From Gadus chalcogrammus (lineage: Eukaryota > Chordata > Actinopteri > Gadiformes > Gadidae): a stretch of 64,000 bases of DNA. Location: positions 12,769,360-12,833,359 of the forward strand of contig NC_079431.1 of assembly GCF_026213295.1 (NCBI RefSeq), given 5' to 3'. Below the pieces are notes generated by a model. That model had not been told where the DNA came from and searched no databases. It was given only the letters and a program-made list of their open reading frames with translations. Each line of letters starts with the position of its first letter. The first letter of the stretch is position 1. Positions 1 to 27,300 of this stretch are shown in pieces. The position numbers and the translations under genes are program-made.

Positions 1-2769
1 CAGTGTGGACAGAGAGTTGGGGAGGGAAGGCTGAGACAGAGATAGAGACAGAGAGAAAGAGAGGGACGGAGACAGGGACAGAGAAAATCAAAGCAAGACC
101 TCCTCCCCTAGTGGTCGTGGAGCTCAGAGCCCCTTTCTCAAGCGGATGTTTCTGTGTGCAAACTGTGCATGCATGTTTCTGTGACACTTAAAGGTCCAGT
201 GTAAACAATTTAGAAGCATCAAGCGGTGCGGTGCTAATTATAATGCTCCACACAACGACGTACTAAAAAGTTGAGTTGCGTTAGAAAACCCTCCATAGAG
301 GTTATTCATGGTAATAAAGTGACATCCTCTCTGACTTTGTACTGAAATTACAAAATATTTTTTATTTTAGGGGGAAAATGAGCTGTGGCCTCTCTGACTT
401 GGCGATAAAAATACGTTCCTTAAAGATCCTTCTCTTTTCTATTGGATGGAGCATTTAACTGTAATCTGCATTAATATTCTGTCTACCCAATCATGAGGTC
501 TTGCAAACCAAGCCGTTCTTTGGCTTTGTGGGATCGCTGCTATTTTCAAATTTGAAGGAACTGGACTACCAACTGTGTCTTTTGTGCATCTATTTCAGTT
601 TTAGGGGATTGCATGCATTATATGATATGTTATTATGGCGCAAAGCCCCTCCCTTCTACTATGAAGGATTGTAAAATACTTCATTCCAATGACAGCTTTA
701 ACAAAAGAGCTGTATCGCAACAACCACACGTGGTATTTCCACAGCGCTTTGTTCGATCTGATTACAGGCCCTTGTGTTGGGTCACGGCTACAGAGGGCTG
801 GCTCCGAGGGGACATCTTTCGAACCGTTATTGAAGACGGAGCTAAGAAAAGAGGGCTTCTCTATTTTAGTGTAGTGTTTAGTGTAAGGGAAAGCTTGCCC
901 TGCTCAAAGAGTTGTTTCAAGGGCAATCTTTTAATCGCACACGCAGACAATGCACACAGACGTGGGAGGATGGAGTAAAGAATCCCGCAATCATTGGTTA
1001 ACCTAAAAAAATAAGCCCTTCGTGCCAACGGCGATGGAAGGAGCAGTGATACTTTGATGACAGCGAGGAGAAAAACCACTAAGACAACTGTAGCAGAGAC
1101 TGTGCTCTGGGTACTGTCAGAGATAGAGCAGGGGGTTCCTGTACACACAGGGAGTTAGAAGTCCATGCCCATTTTAGCGGCAGATCAAACTGCAGACAAG
1201 GCATTCTACTGGATCCCATGACTGACAGGAGAAAAATAGCTGACACATGAAAAAAGAAATTACCACGAGAAAACCAATAAACGATACTTCACTAAAAACG
1301 TCAATGTCATGAGTTTCTTTGATTCCTCTTGGACTTTGGGCTACAGTCGATGAGACTCGTCTTTTCTTTTGTTTAGACTAACTGATGTTTTGGACTTCAG
1401 CTTTGCTTATGTTAATCTTGGGTGTTTACACCAGCAGTAGTGGCTAGTCATCACTGAGAACCATGTCAATGCAAAAAAGCGTGCAGCACAGAGACATTCT
1501 GTCCTATAGATAAGACAACAGGCTTGTCGGGGGCCACTCTCTCTTCGCATCCCAAGGGCCCAACCCCGTCTTCCTTTGTTGCAATGCCATCAGCTGCCTG
1601 GAGGGAGATTATAATGGTGAAATAAAAAAATAAAAAATAAAATCAATTCATGACAGACAAAGCGTATGCAAATAGATTCTAAAGGCCCTTTTTGTACCAG
1701 ATAAACATGAACGTCTTAAACATTAAAAGGAGGTGATGCAAAGCAGCCAGCATCTGCTGAAACAAACCCTTGCCTATCCGTCATCAGAGCCCAGGGTCTC
1801 CCCAAACCCCACAGGAAACCCCACCAGCCAGGGCCGGGAACTGAACCGTCAACTGACATCCAGGCAGAACCGGCTGGAACAAGGATGGCAGTCAACATCG
1901 TAGGCCGTGACGCTGTCCACACCCACAGCCACACCACCACGACATGTGTGTGTCTCCTCGCGAAAAATGGATAGAAAATAGAACAAGGGTTGGGCAGAGA
2001 GGGAGTCTGAGTCTGTGAATGGCTTGCATGAGAAAGCCTCGGTGGGTTGAAGGATCGTTTTCAGTGGCTTTTTTGTCTGGACTGCTGTGCGAAATAACAA
2101 TAGAGGATTGTATTTTCTGTAACACGGCCACACACAGGCAGACACAGACACAAATACAAATAACACAAATCGAGTTGAAGTCTGATATAACGCTGTTCAC
2201 CAAGCATCCCTGGGAGAATTGTCAATCGATACGCTCTGCATTTTAATGGTGTCAGCATTGACCAGACACATAATACAAACACGACAACCTCCATCCCCGT
2301 GGTTCTCCCGCTCAGCAAAACCTCCCAAATATGCGGGTGGTTGAAGATATGCAGGCCGAGACAAGCTCCCCAGTGTACACGCCTGTCATCAGAGCCAAAA
2401 CACACAGTCAACAGTGACCCAGCCCCAGATACCAGGACGGAGGGCAAGGTTAAGGTGAAGGTGTCGTGTCTTTGTACTGCTTATACCTTCACCTTTTAAA
2501 ATACCTAGTCTGAATACCTCACTGCAAACCATGTGGTGTGTGGACCTTGTGGCGGTGGTGGTGGATTTACACAAATTATCGTTATTAAGAGCTGTGATGC
2601 CGTATTTCTGGGGGGGCTTAAACATAGCAACAAAGCCAACATCGTCGACAGACAACGACCATTAGAAGCCGTGAAACCAATGTTTACTCTGGTGTCGTCA
2701 GTCTGCTTCCTAATAGACATGTGTTTCACCAGCCGTGCTCTCCCCGTCATAACTCCATGAAAATGAAAA

Positions 2770-2809
<40 letters not shown>

Positions 2810-5800
2810 ACCCATGTAGTGTCACAAACTATTCCTGGGGAGTACCTCGGTCAACACACAGCTGATATTTGTTTAAAGAGTATGTCAGATATTTGTTTTG
2901 TTTTGCTGAGACCGCATATAGTCAGGTCTTTTGTCTGTGCTGGGGGAAGGGGGTAGACTTGTGATCTGAAATGGTGGAAGTGGTGTTGTTGGTAGAGCTA
3001 GGGGTATTTTTGTTGATGGTTCATGATAAGGGCCAAAATAAAAAGGCTAGCCAATTCTGATGGCACAGAAGGCCATCTCTCACTGCTGTTTATTTGTTCA
3101 GCTAAAGCATCGCATTCATCACAAGAATCTCAGAGATAATTTCAAGGGCCCACTCAGTTGATATGAGCCTCTATTCCATATTCTTCAAACTCTTTCTTTT
3201 GGTTTTGGAAATTGCCTACCGAAAGGAAAGCCCTCATGAAACCATGCATGTGGATTGAGAAACAGGTCGTTATTTACACTAACAGCTTGGGTAATTATCC
3301 AAGCGTTTTTCCATTCTCAACACCTCAGTGTTTCAAACAGCTGCTTATAAACAGACATACGCACAGTCGCACACTCTGAACAGCAATTGCACGTTAAAAA
3401 AAAAAGTGTAAGAAATGCAGAAAAACAAGGCATAATTTAAAAGTGAAGATGAAATGAGATTTTCCAAGCACAGTTGTATCACTGTATCAAACAACAAAGG
3501 AGCATTGTCTTCCCAAAACACAGACGCAAACTCACCCAAACAAACAGAAACGCACTCAGTGTTGGCGCACATGGAACAACTGTATGCTGAATGCAGTCTC
3601 ACTAAAAGGTAAGCCCTTCACAGCCATGAACACTTCAAACATTAAAGCGTTACTATCCATCTCGGCCGGTAAATAAACAGCAGGAGAACTACATCTCCAT
3701 CTGGATCCCACTCCTCAGCACACAACCCGGCCCAGGAGCTCTGCTTTTGTTTGTTGTGTTACCATCTCCTTCTGCTTCAGAAGCCTAGAGTCCACACACC
3801 ATGCAGGCAACAACAAGCAAGCAAGCGAGCGAGCTGCTTTTGAACAGCTGGGGAAATAAAAGGAGAAAAAGATTCACAAATGGATTCAACAAGGGACTTT
3901 GGTCCATGGTTCTGTTTTGGGAATGGAATGGATGGGAGCGGGGGGAACCACCCAGAAGCTTGAGCCGACCATAAGCGTGCCTGAGTGAACAGACAATACA
4001 ATGAGAGCGATTAAAAAAACATTTCAGCAACACACAGCTCTGTGTCAAGCACTGATACTGTGAACGATTTATGCACAGTTTATACACATTTGTATCTATT
4101 TTTCCTGTATGCACGGGGCAGCACACCGAGAGTCAGGCTTTATACAGAGCCATAGATTAGACCACTGGCCTGGGGTCAATGACCTTACATCACTGGTGTG
4201 ACATTGAGGAAGAGGCACAGCCCCTGTAAGCCCAATCACGTTAGCAGCGTGTAGCAGCTAAGCGCCTCGCGGCTGAAATGTGACCTGGTGCGATCCCTTC
4301 TTTAAACACAATGGGCTGCCAGAGCTGGCCGCCAGAATCCCCTTTCTGCGTTGCATTCTGCTAAATACTCCTGACCTCTTGCACTTTTGTGTAGCTTAGC
4401 ATGATGCTGTCGTCGACTGCACACTGGCACTTATTAGGCACGGCCAGATGAGAAAGGGCTGAGTGCATACGATAGAGAGAGGATAGAGGAGAGGGAGTAT
4501 AAAAGGATAAAAGAGGTAAGTGAGTAATGCTTAATCTTAGTTTGACTACCAGGAAACACCTTGAAGTTGTTTTTTTTCTACTTTACTGGAAGTATTACTA
4601 CCTTAAAACTGGGCTTAGGGTGCTGGTAGGGTTTGAGGTGGGGCGAGACTACCTGATCTGAAGGAACAGGGGGGGGGACGGTCAAGTTCAGTCATGTCTA
4701 GCCTCCACAGAGGGCTGTTTACCTCCAGGGGGGCCGGGGATGGGGCAGGGGGGAGGGGGGCGGAAGAGGGAACTGAAAGTTTTCAGAGTGCTATATCAGA
4801 GTGCTATTCATGGAGCAGAGGCCTATGGAGTTGCGGTTTGAGTCCGGTTTTGAGTCTGCATGAGTCCGATGGGCTTTATATGGTTAGTTGGTCGTTGTCT
4901 TTATATGGTGGTATAGGGTCTACTTGCACTAGTCCAGAGCAGACAGCTCACCACCTTCATCCAAATGAAAGGTTAAGGCCACCGCTAAGATAACTCAAAT
5001 AAGATCATTGATCGGTAGCTCTTCAGGAAAATACTGGATATAAGACTTTGTGAATGTTCTGTATGTATACTGTATGAATGCAGCCCAATAGGTGGTGTAA
5101 CGTCCACATGGCTGACATTATGAAATGAAAGAGATCATATACCTTTCTGATTATATCAAGAGAATGAGGAATGAGGTTCTGTTTGACATTCTGCCTCACA
5201 GCTGATTATCATGTACGGTCATGTATCTTTGAAAAAGGTTTCAAAGCCTGTTCCACAGGCCCTCATTCAATATGTATAGTTTAAGATGTTCAAAGAAATA
5301 TCAAGATGTTTAAATAATAAATAACCAACAAAATGGTCACAATTTCAATAAATCACCTTTAACATGTTTCATAGACTGCGCTGTAGCGTCTTCTCCTTTG
5401 TAATTAGTGTGGAATGAAAAGGCCTCCGAGGTCGACAACGGGACCAGCCTGCCAGGAATCAGCCCTGAACATACACACTAATTGCTTCACGTTCTTCTAA
5501 AACCACAATAAAGACCAATACAAAACACAGCCAACCAATCAAACACACTGCAACGTAGAAGTAGTAAAGCAAAAGCTCCCAATTCCAAAAGTTGGATCCA
5601 ACTGACTTACAGCCGCCCGACTTAAAGGCTTAACCTTAATTTATTAAGAGTGTTGGCCCTCAAATCTCTACAATCGTGTGGCATTTCGTGGCAGATTCCA
5701 GCCATTAGCGCCGTGGTTTGAGGTGTCAGAGGGAAATAGCAGGATGGAAGTCAGCCTACGCATACGGTTTGAAAAGGGAATGAGCTGTGTTTGGACATGT

Positions 5801-8800
5801 TGTAGCCAGCGCTACTGGGATCAGCTGAAACCATAATCCATCGCACCCGTCTATGGCTGGAAGGCTCCATCTTCACTCTCAATGAAAGACAGACTTGTAT
5901 GAATTATCACTGTTGTAAGTCAAAGGTCTGTCTTCCCCTCCCAACACACACTCCAACGTCAAGGAAGTCATCATTCTTTTAATGTAGCCTGGCATGGCAC
6001 AAACACAAATCAATACACACGCCACTTGAAATGACATACAGACAGACAGACAGACAGGCAGGCAGGCAGACAGACAGACAGAGAGTGGGGTAAGTGTGCT
6101 TCAAAGTGTGCAAGCCCGGGAAATACAGCTGTTCTATTTCTGTATTTCTGTACGACCACTGAGCAGCTGTCTGAGATCACCATGTAGATCCAGCTGCAGT
6201 GGGCTGGGGAGATAATTGTCATGGTGTGGCAAAGGGGAACTGGAGCTCTGCATGCATGCCTCCACTGGGAAATGCTCTCTTAGGACTAAACATGTCTGCT
6301 TCAAACGAAGCGTTGACGCAGACCACCACAGCCACGTGCGACTGTGCCAGATACTGCATAGCTGTATGTCCTCATATTCATTTTTTTTGTTGTGTGTTTA
6401 ACATTTGTTTTTCCATTAGACATTCAGTTCGCTTTCCGGTCACAGGGATACAGACATAAACACAAAGAGACTACTAAGAGTGTTGTGAAGCAGCAGTGAT
6501 TCAGTACATTTCCATGGATTGGGTGAGGCAGTTTCATTTGTGGAACTTTCCATCGCTTGTGTATAGACCGCAACATCAAGGGTGCTGCTGGGAGAATGAG
6601 GAACCATGTGAGACAGGATGAAGAATTGGGACATGGAGGAGAGTCTTGCATCACAAAATGTCAAGAAACAAGCAACTAAGAAGTTGGGCTCATTTTGAGA
6701 CCCATCTTATCGTTTTGTGTTGGGGGGCTGAATCAACGATGAAGAAAGATAAGAACTAATTTCATTTCACTGATGCTGTAATTAATTTATGAAAAGCTTT
6801 CCGGCTGTGAAATTCACTTTTCCTGCAGGATTACAGCAAGAAAAAAACAAAGAAAAAACTATCAAGTTCCAGCTTATCAATATGTTTCTTTTAGCACTCG
6901 AGTCGTTGTGATCAAGACAAGCCCTGTTGTAACTAGTGTACAACAGAACAGTCTAGATCATTTAAAAAAGAAACCTCATGTCGTCACCACACACCACATA
7001 TGCACATCATGCATGCATGCCCACCCACCCACCCACCCACCCACACCCACACACACTGCACGCCGGGACAGATAGGAACCACAGCTGGGTATGGCGTGCG
7101 TCCTGCATACTCCACTGTGTCCAAAGTGTCTGGCCTCCTGCTGTGTCCTCCCCTTCAACTCTATTCCACGCGATATTGGAAAACCTGCAAGATGAGTTGC
7201 TGCTAAACACATCAAATACCGTGGCCCTTAAAGGTTAAAGACGACGACAGCGCTGCAACACAATAAACTAGGGCCCCGGAAGTAACAACCAAGCAGAACT
7301 CTAAGCCTCTCGAACAAGTCTGCGGCATCCGTTGTGCACGCCAGAGACTCTCTTTGAATGAGCATTCCTTTGAAATATCAACAGAGAAATGGCAAAAATT
7401 TCACTAAGGAATATAAACTGTGGTTTTAAAGCGCCAATCATCTTTAATTCAGTTTTCATCTGCAATTAAGCAGAGACCAGGCCAACTCGGACCACTGTGT
7501 ATTGGTGTAGGAGAGGGGCTCTGGCACACTGCAGGCCAGCTGTCTCTCTGTAAGCTGGCATCCATTTGCCTTGGCTCATGCTAATGCTGAGGCTTAAGAC
7601 CCACTGATGCAGGACTCGACATCAACGTCTTTTCTTTAATTCTGTTTAGGGGCTACTGCCACCTTGGTCATTCTTCCATCAGTGTTAGCATGCTTCAGTT
7701 TACTTATCTCACAGACCTCACAAATTGAGTGTTGATGTTCAACAGGCCCTCTTCAGAGTAAAGGTCTCCGAAGATAATGGCCAGAAGAGGTTTATGATGA
7801 GATTACAATTTAGGAAGACAGGGAAAATGCTCAAATTTGCAGAGTTGTGAGAAAATGCATCCTGCTGGTTCCCTCTTTGCATAACCAGCTGTGCCTTAAA
7901 GCACTTTACCAGTCGGACATGGACAGGAGCCCGACTTCCCAGACGGCAACCTCAGTACAAGTGGGCTGCTCTCGACGGAGCGTGACCAATCACGGCTCTG
8001 CTCAACGCTATTTAACACTTTACATGTTTACCAGGATGAGTGACGAAAGGCTGGCCTTCCCTTCCTGTGAGGAACACGATCAGACCGACACTGTGTACTA
8101 TACAGGCCGCACTGTGGTAATAATTAACTGATTAGGAGAAGTGAAGGGAGGCAGTCGTTGGAGGACTACCACTTGGTGTCATTAGGGGCTCATTACTGGG
8201 CACGCCATGCTGAGAAAGGAAAGTAACCAGAAAAAACAGAGAGAGGCTTCCAGAAGGAACTGGAGTGTTAACATTTAATGACCGTCTATGGATCACCACC
8301 AGCTTAGAAACAAGCAGCCCTTCTATTACGGGAACGTTCAGAGAGGTCCAGCATCGCTTTATGTTTCGGCACCGAAAGCACCAATCGGCTCTGCATGGAC
8401 AAACGGAGCCAGGCATTGTGTGAGAGGAGCTGGCCCCCGGCTAATACAAAGCGTTCTCTGTGGTTTCTGAGGCACATCTATTGGCTTGGGGATGAGCCAT
8501 GTCCCCCCCTCCCCTCCCCTCCCCCCTCCCCCCTGCCTTCCCTCCCTCACCAAAAACACACAGATACTCTGCAGAACTGGCCTCAGCACACAGTGAGGAA
8601 TGGACCCGATGTTCTGGCCGGAGAACCGGCCTTGTTGGTTAAGTATGGCTGAGCAGATACACCAAGCCAACCAGCCTGTGGAAAACAAAGACTTGGACCG
8701 GACTGTAGGGAGGCCAACTGAAACACGGACGGCTTAGAAGGAAAAGTGGGTTTCTAGAGGCCACTTCTTCACATGCATCTTTTATTAAGAGAGTATTTGA

Positions 8801-9717
8801 ATGCTTTGGGGTGAAAAAATGAAAGCATGGAAGTGTTTTGACAAGTGTGGATCTCTGTGAAGCTCTGTTTCAAATAAACTTCACATGCATATTAAAAACA
8901 ATTTTTTTCAAGACAAGAACACAAGCATCCATCAACAAGCCGTACTCAAGAGTTTAAAGAGCAAGAGCTCCTTCGCTGTCACCGCCACAAGATGCATTGC
9001 AAGGCCCACCAGATCAGAGGTGGCAACTTTGAGCTGAATCAAGTCAAAACACATCCCTTTCTCACAGTTACCGAAACAAAATAACTTTACAAAACAGCTT
9101 CCCAAATTGAAAAGGGCGATGTGAAAACAGAGCACTCAAACAATACTCTCCAGCCCTCAAAACAGCCCTCAAAAACCACTGCACCAAACCCCGAAAGGAA
9201 ATTGAAGAAACTTTGAGAAGGATCCTGCTTATAGCATGGCTAGGCCTGCAATAAGTGCTGTGTGGGCATATCAACGAAATAAAAACAGCAATTAAATGAA
9301 ACTACCAACTTTCAGAATAGAACAGAAGACTCAAATAATTTCAGCGAGTGCAAGCAGACATGCCCAGAACATGTTTGAACATTCGATTTTCAATAATGAT
9401 TATAACCTACACTGTTCCTCAGATTTCATGCATATCTAGAACTTTTTTTACCTTCACATACCATAAATACCATAATCCCCATAAAATCATCTTTAGTGAT
9501 CAAAGCCAAGACAACCTTATACTTCACCGCCCCACCACTTAGAAGAAACGACTCAACAAAACAGCTCACGAGTTGAAAGACCATAGCCTTCCAGCTCTCT
9601 CTTTCTTCCTCTCATGCTCCAGCAGACTCCATCATTCAATAACCAGACAGAGCTCAGCTCCCAGAGAAGACTGCACCCTGGGGGGGGGGGGGGGGGCAAA
9701 GCACAAAGCTCTCCTAC
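1..9717 (-). other. Left part of itgb5 intron 11; no coding exon recognised
   Basis: By gene order this is intron. I looked on the minus strand for the cysteine-rich exon that follows exon 11 and for the transmembrane and NPxY tail exons, and found none; open frames here lack family signatures. Contents seen: (CA)n at 2771-2805, (GACA)n at 6039-6082, (CCCA)n at 7020-7056, a pyrimidine-rich tract at 8502-8548 and a G run at 9681-9696. About 187-300 (beginning acttaaaggtccagtgtaaa) resembles a degraded copy of a repeat common in spiny-rayed fish; that recognition is from memory and weak. Confidence 0.7.
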
Positions 9718-22956
<13,239 letters not shown>

Positions 22957-23750
22957 TGTGTCACTTGTTGGGGAAACAAAATACCTCAAAATAACTGAGT
23001 AGGCCTAACCAATACCGTCTCGTGGATTGTCCGAAGGACGTCTTAATGGATGGAGTCCACTCGGTCAATGCAAAACACCGAAGTAACGTCCACGTTGACC
23101 AGATTTGTATTCCATTCCGCGCTCATTCCGTCAAGCTGGGGGCGCCTTTACGCTTCATGTTGTGGTTGGACATTATCATCCATCATTGCAACTGCTCAAT
23201 GAGCAAAACACGCAACTCAATCACGTATATAGGATCAATGACCACTGCATGTTTTCTTTAGAAACTTCGGTATCGTTCCATCTCAGTACTGGTCCACAGA
23301 CGACTCCCGTTGATCCCAATCATTCAGTCACTCCATGTCTTCGAATCACATAGTTCTCTGGCTGTGGCGAACAAGGAATACAAATGTCAACAAAAAAATA
23401 AATCTACCACGTCTGGAAGTCGTGATTTCGCTCTCAAGTTTGTTTCTCGGCTTCTCCTGTACGCGACGCGTCCCTCTTGGAATCTCCGCCTATTCCCGAG
23501 GGGTCTGGCGGGGAGGGGGGCAGAGATGACCCGTTAACCCTGTCGCTGCCGCGGCGTAGCGTTGATTCCTCTGGACGGATGTTTTTTACACATTTGGAAC
23601 AGGTGCAATGAGTAAATGTCGACTATCGATATGGAAACGTGTACCACCCCCTTGTCGTTTTCTCAACGCGATTGCCTGATTGCCATTCGTTAAGAACTCG
23701 CTTTTTCCAACCCTTGGTGACATCCTTTGTGTGACGTCGTGTGTCATTTA
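22957..23750 (-). promoter_or_regulatory. itgb5: Probable itgb5 5' UTR and promoter region
   Basis: This lies immediately upstream of the itgb5 start codon and before the rbm44 3' end. It becomes CpG-richer at about 23460-23720 (several CG dinucleotides, a CCGCGGCG patch at about 23549). A GTGACGTCG/CRE-like motif lies near 23731. No TATA box was identified and the transcription start cannot be fixed. The call rests mainly on position. Confidence 0.4.
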
Positions 23751-23869
23751 CATTCCTATAGTAATACGCGCATGTCTGAGTCCAGAATCCAATAAGGCGT
23801 TTGCCTGTGACATTTAAAGAAATACAGCTGCATTATCAATATGGGCGTGAAAAAACCTTAAACTGTTAG

Positions 23870-24343
23870 ACAATTTCTTTACATATATTTTTTTATTGAT
23901 GAATAACCACATGACTAACATTCTATGGTATTCAAACACCCATAAGTTCAAAGAATACTAACTTATGAACACAGCTTTGGTGCCTATACAAATTGAGCAT
24001 ATTAGAAAGAAAGGATAAGTAAGTAAAGACATAAGGAAGGCACAAAAGAAAAACAATGTCTAATACAAAAAAAACCAATAAACTCAACCATTCCGGTCAA
24101 ACAATTAACTTCTTCATAAACAAACAAATCACCGCTCCATAAACAACCTATGGAGCAGTGGAACAACCTAGGGAACAACCTTCCAAACAAAACAAACATA
24201 TATAGGCCTTAATATATATAAACATAAACAAAAATGTATTTATCAAAAACTTGAGGGATCCGCAGGGTGCCGCGACGCCTCAACTATCCCTTCAGGGTGC
24301 TGCCACGCCCCCCCAAAACTACCTCTTGAGGTTGCTGTGGTGA
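23870..24343 (-). other. rbm44: Probable rbm44 3' UTR
   Basis: The stretch follows the rbm44 stop codon (TGA, 24346-24344) and is AT-rich. A canonical AATAAA polyadenylation signal lies on the minus strand at 23897-23892, which would give a 3' UTR of roughly 450-475 bp. No coding signal is present. itgb5 starts about 0.9 kb further on in the same direction. Confidence 0.5.
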
Positions 24344-27300
24344 TCACCTACTCCCTCCACTGGCTGCTGTGGCGCCGGAAGAAGACGTAGCAGCGAGCTG
24401 CTTGGACGCCATCTCCACAATGCTACTGAGCGGCAGGCCGCTGAGGCTGCCCCGGTGGCGCGTCTTCATCTCCTGCAGAGCGCCCACTATGGCAAGCCTC
24501 CCAGCCTCCGGGTGGCGCTCCTTCAGCGCGACCATCAGCTTGTCGAAGCTGCCCATGGAGGCGTGGTGCTGCGGCACGCAGGTGCCCTCCGCCGTGGGCG
24601 AGTCGCTCAGGACCTTATGCTTGTCTGGGCCGGGCACCTGTGGAGGGGAGGGGAGGGGAGGGAGGTTTGGATGGCTGACTGGCCCAAAGCTTACTGTATT
24701 CACCGTAAAGAGTGTACCTCGGTTCACCGTTTCTTAGAGCTGGGAGTTATTGGAAAATGTATTAGCACGATAATTATGGGGAAAGGTTCAGCATGCCATT
24801 TAAAACATTGTCCATGAGGGTCATAACATTAGAGTATATGGAGTTTAAAGTATCGTATAGGACCATAAAACAAGTTTCTCTGTCTCACTGAAAAACTCAT
24901 ATGAACTAATACATTTTAATTCAATCTCGTTTACAAATGGGTATGATGACGAGTCAAATTCTGAATACCATTGAAAGACAATAAATGACAATTGGATATG
25001 TATGATGCAATATTGTTCATCACAAATAATGTCATCAACGGGTATTTGAGAATAGGCTTTGCCCATGGAGGTGTGAATCACATTGCTCACAATGCTGCTC
25101 AGATCCCCTCACCTTTCCCACAGTGAGGCTGGAGTGGGTTTTGTTGGCACTGGGTTTCGTTGCACCACCTGTCTCCTCTGGTACCTTGCTGGAGGCGATG
25201 GGGATCTGCAGGGCTGGACTCAAGCTCTCGGTAACCGGTCTGATGTGCTCCACATGTAAAGTGGAGCCCGGCACGCAGACGCCATTCATCTTCCCAACGG
25301 CAAACTCAGCAGCCAAAGGGCCCTTTATGGTCACCATGGCAACTCTGGAGAGAATAAAACCACCGTGAGATAGATGCCACGGATGCTTAAGATTGTCGCA
25401 ACCAAAGCGTTCCACATTTACATTGAAATGAGGCCAAAAACAGAAAACAAAGTCTTGCGTTGTGTTACATCATGTATGTTCGCAAGAGTTCAGCAGTATG
25501 CGTTTTCATTGCCAAGATGAATTCAAGCAATGCCAATATTTATGATAGGTCAGTGAGGTGACTCACGTTAGATGGTTGCTGAAAATGAAGAATCTGACAT
25601 CAGAAACGTGGTCCTTTTCAAACCACTGCATCACATCGCTCTTAAAAGAAAATAGTATTCATTAATTAGTTGGTAGGGCCCTCTACCTGCTCAAGTGTGA
25701 ATTGTAATGCACGATGAATCATTTGTCACTGCCCCCTGGTGGCTGTCATTTAAAACATTCTTTATAAAACGTCATGATTTGATACTTTTCACTCAACATG
25801 CCCATAACGAATCTGGTGACTTATCAGCTCTATTCTTAAACGTCTTTTTTTTTCCCCGCAAATTAGAGCTGTAGTTCAGATAATAAAGAGGAAATATTCT
25901 GAAAGATGCTGCAGTGTGATGTCATGTTTAATCCACACAGGTGTAGTGGATCACCTCAGTCACATCCTTGGGGAGTCCAGAGATGACCAATGAGCTCCCC
26001 TGTTCCTCCACCTTCTTAGGCAAGCCTGGGGTAAAACAAGAATTTCAACAACCAATAAAAACAGATTGGAAGTTGGCCTACTTCACAACATCATCATCAG
26101 ACCTAGAGCCTGTCGTGCTCTTGTTGAAAGCAGATACGTAACAACCCACAAATCAGACTTCAGACTGATAACCGAGTACATGCATTTCACATTCCTTCGC
26201 CTCTTATTTGTTTTGACAGATCACACAGTTAATGAGGCGGGAATCTGTACGGCCGAACTGGCAATAAACAGGGAACACAGACCCGACCAATAGTGGAAAA
26301 CTGTGAACAAGTGTCAGTAAACGTTTCGAATCAACACTGTGTAGACATAATAGAAAGAAATAATGAAAAAACCTGTCTGAAAGTTTCCCATGCAAGTAGA
26401 TGAAACAGGAAACAATGCGTAACCCCGCCCCTTTCACTTTTCTGAATTCCTCAGACCCTATCCAGTGTGTTCTTGCCTTCTATTATCTCTTCGTCACTCC
26501 CTGAATGGGTGTCTCCCTGTCCGGTCGGCACCATAACGACGGCGGGTTCCAGGTCCTCCTTAGCATCGTACCACACCTCGCCGGTGCTCAACTCAGTAGA
26601 TTCCCCCTCCATTTGAGACTCCACGGCCACTACCTCAGTCACACGATCCACTGTGTAGACAGATCAATACAATACACAGTTATAGGATGGAGCGGTGGCC
26701 GTGGGTGTCCTCACCCGTCTGCTGCAGACAGATCAATACATTAATACACACAATAATCACCCGTCTGCTTGTTGTCTTTCCCACTGTGCTTGAGCATTTG
26801 GGAAACCGCTCTTCTGCGCTTCACCGTGGAGTGAGCCACTGGGGCATTCTGTCTCTTAGCCTCCTGGGAATGAATTTTGTCAAAAATGCGTCCCAAAAAG
26901 AGGAACTCAGGGATAGACGATGAGTACAGACATGGGAAATTTCAATGCATCGAACCTAACCATACAGGCCATATTATTGTACCATCATAAGCTGTCAGAT
27001 ACCAGCTGCTAATGATACCAAGTTTCAATAGTTATATTGCAAATGCAACGTGTTTAACGGCTACAGACAGGGTACATGCCTACCCATAATAATGTAATGG
27101 TCCAATATACCTTTGGGTCTTCACTCTTTCGAAACAGGGGACATTCTTTCCCTCCAGGCATTTCCATGTCCCATCCCTCCAGTGGCCGAGAGCTTGTAAT
27201 CAGATAAACACATGATGCAGACAAGCATTTGGAAATCGTACACATTTGCACACACTAAGAACATACCTTGTCGCGACATCCTCCAAAGCATCACCAATGA

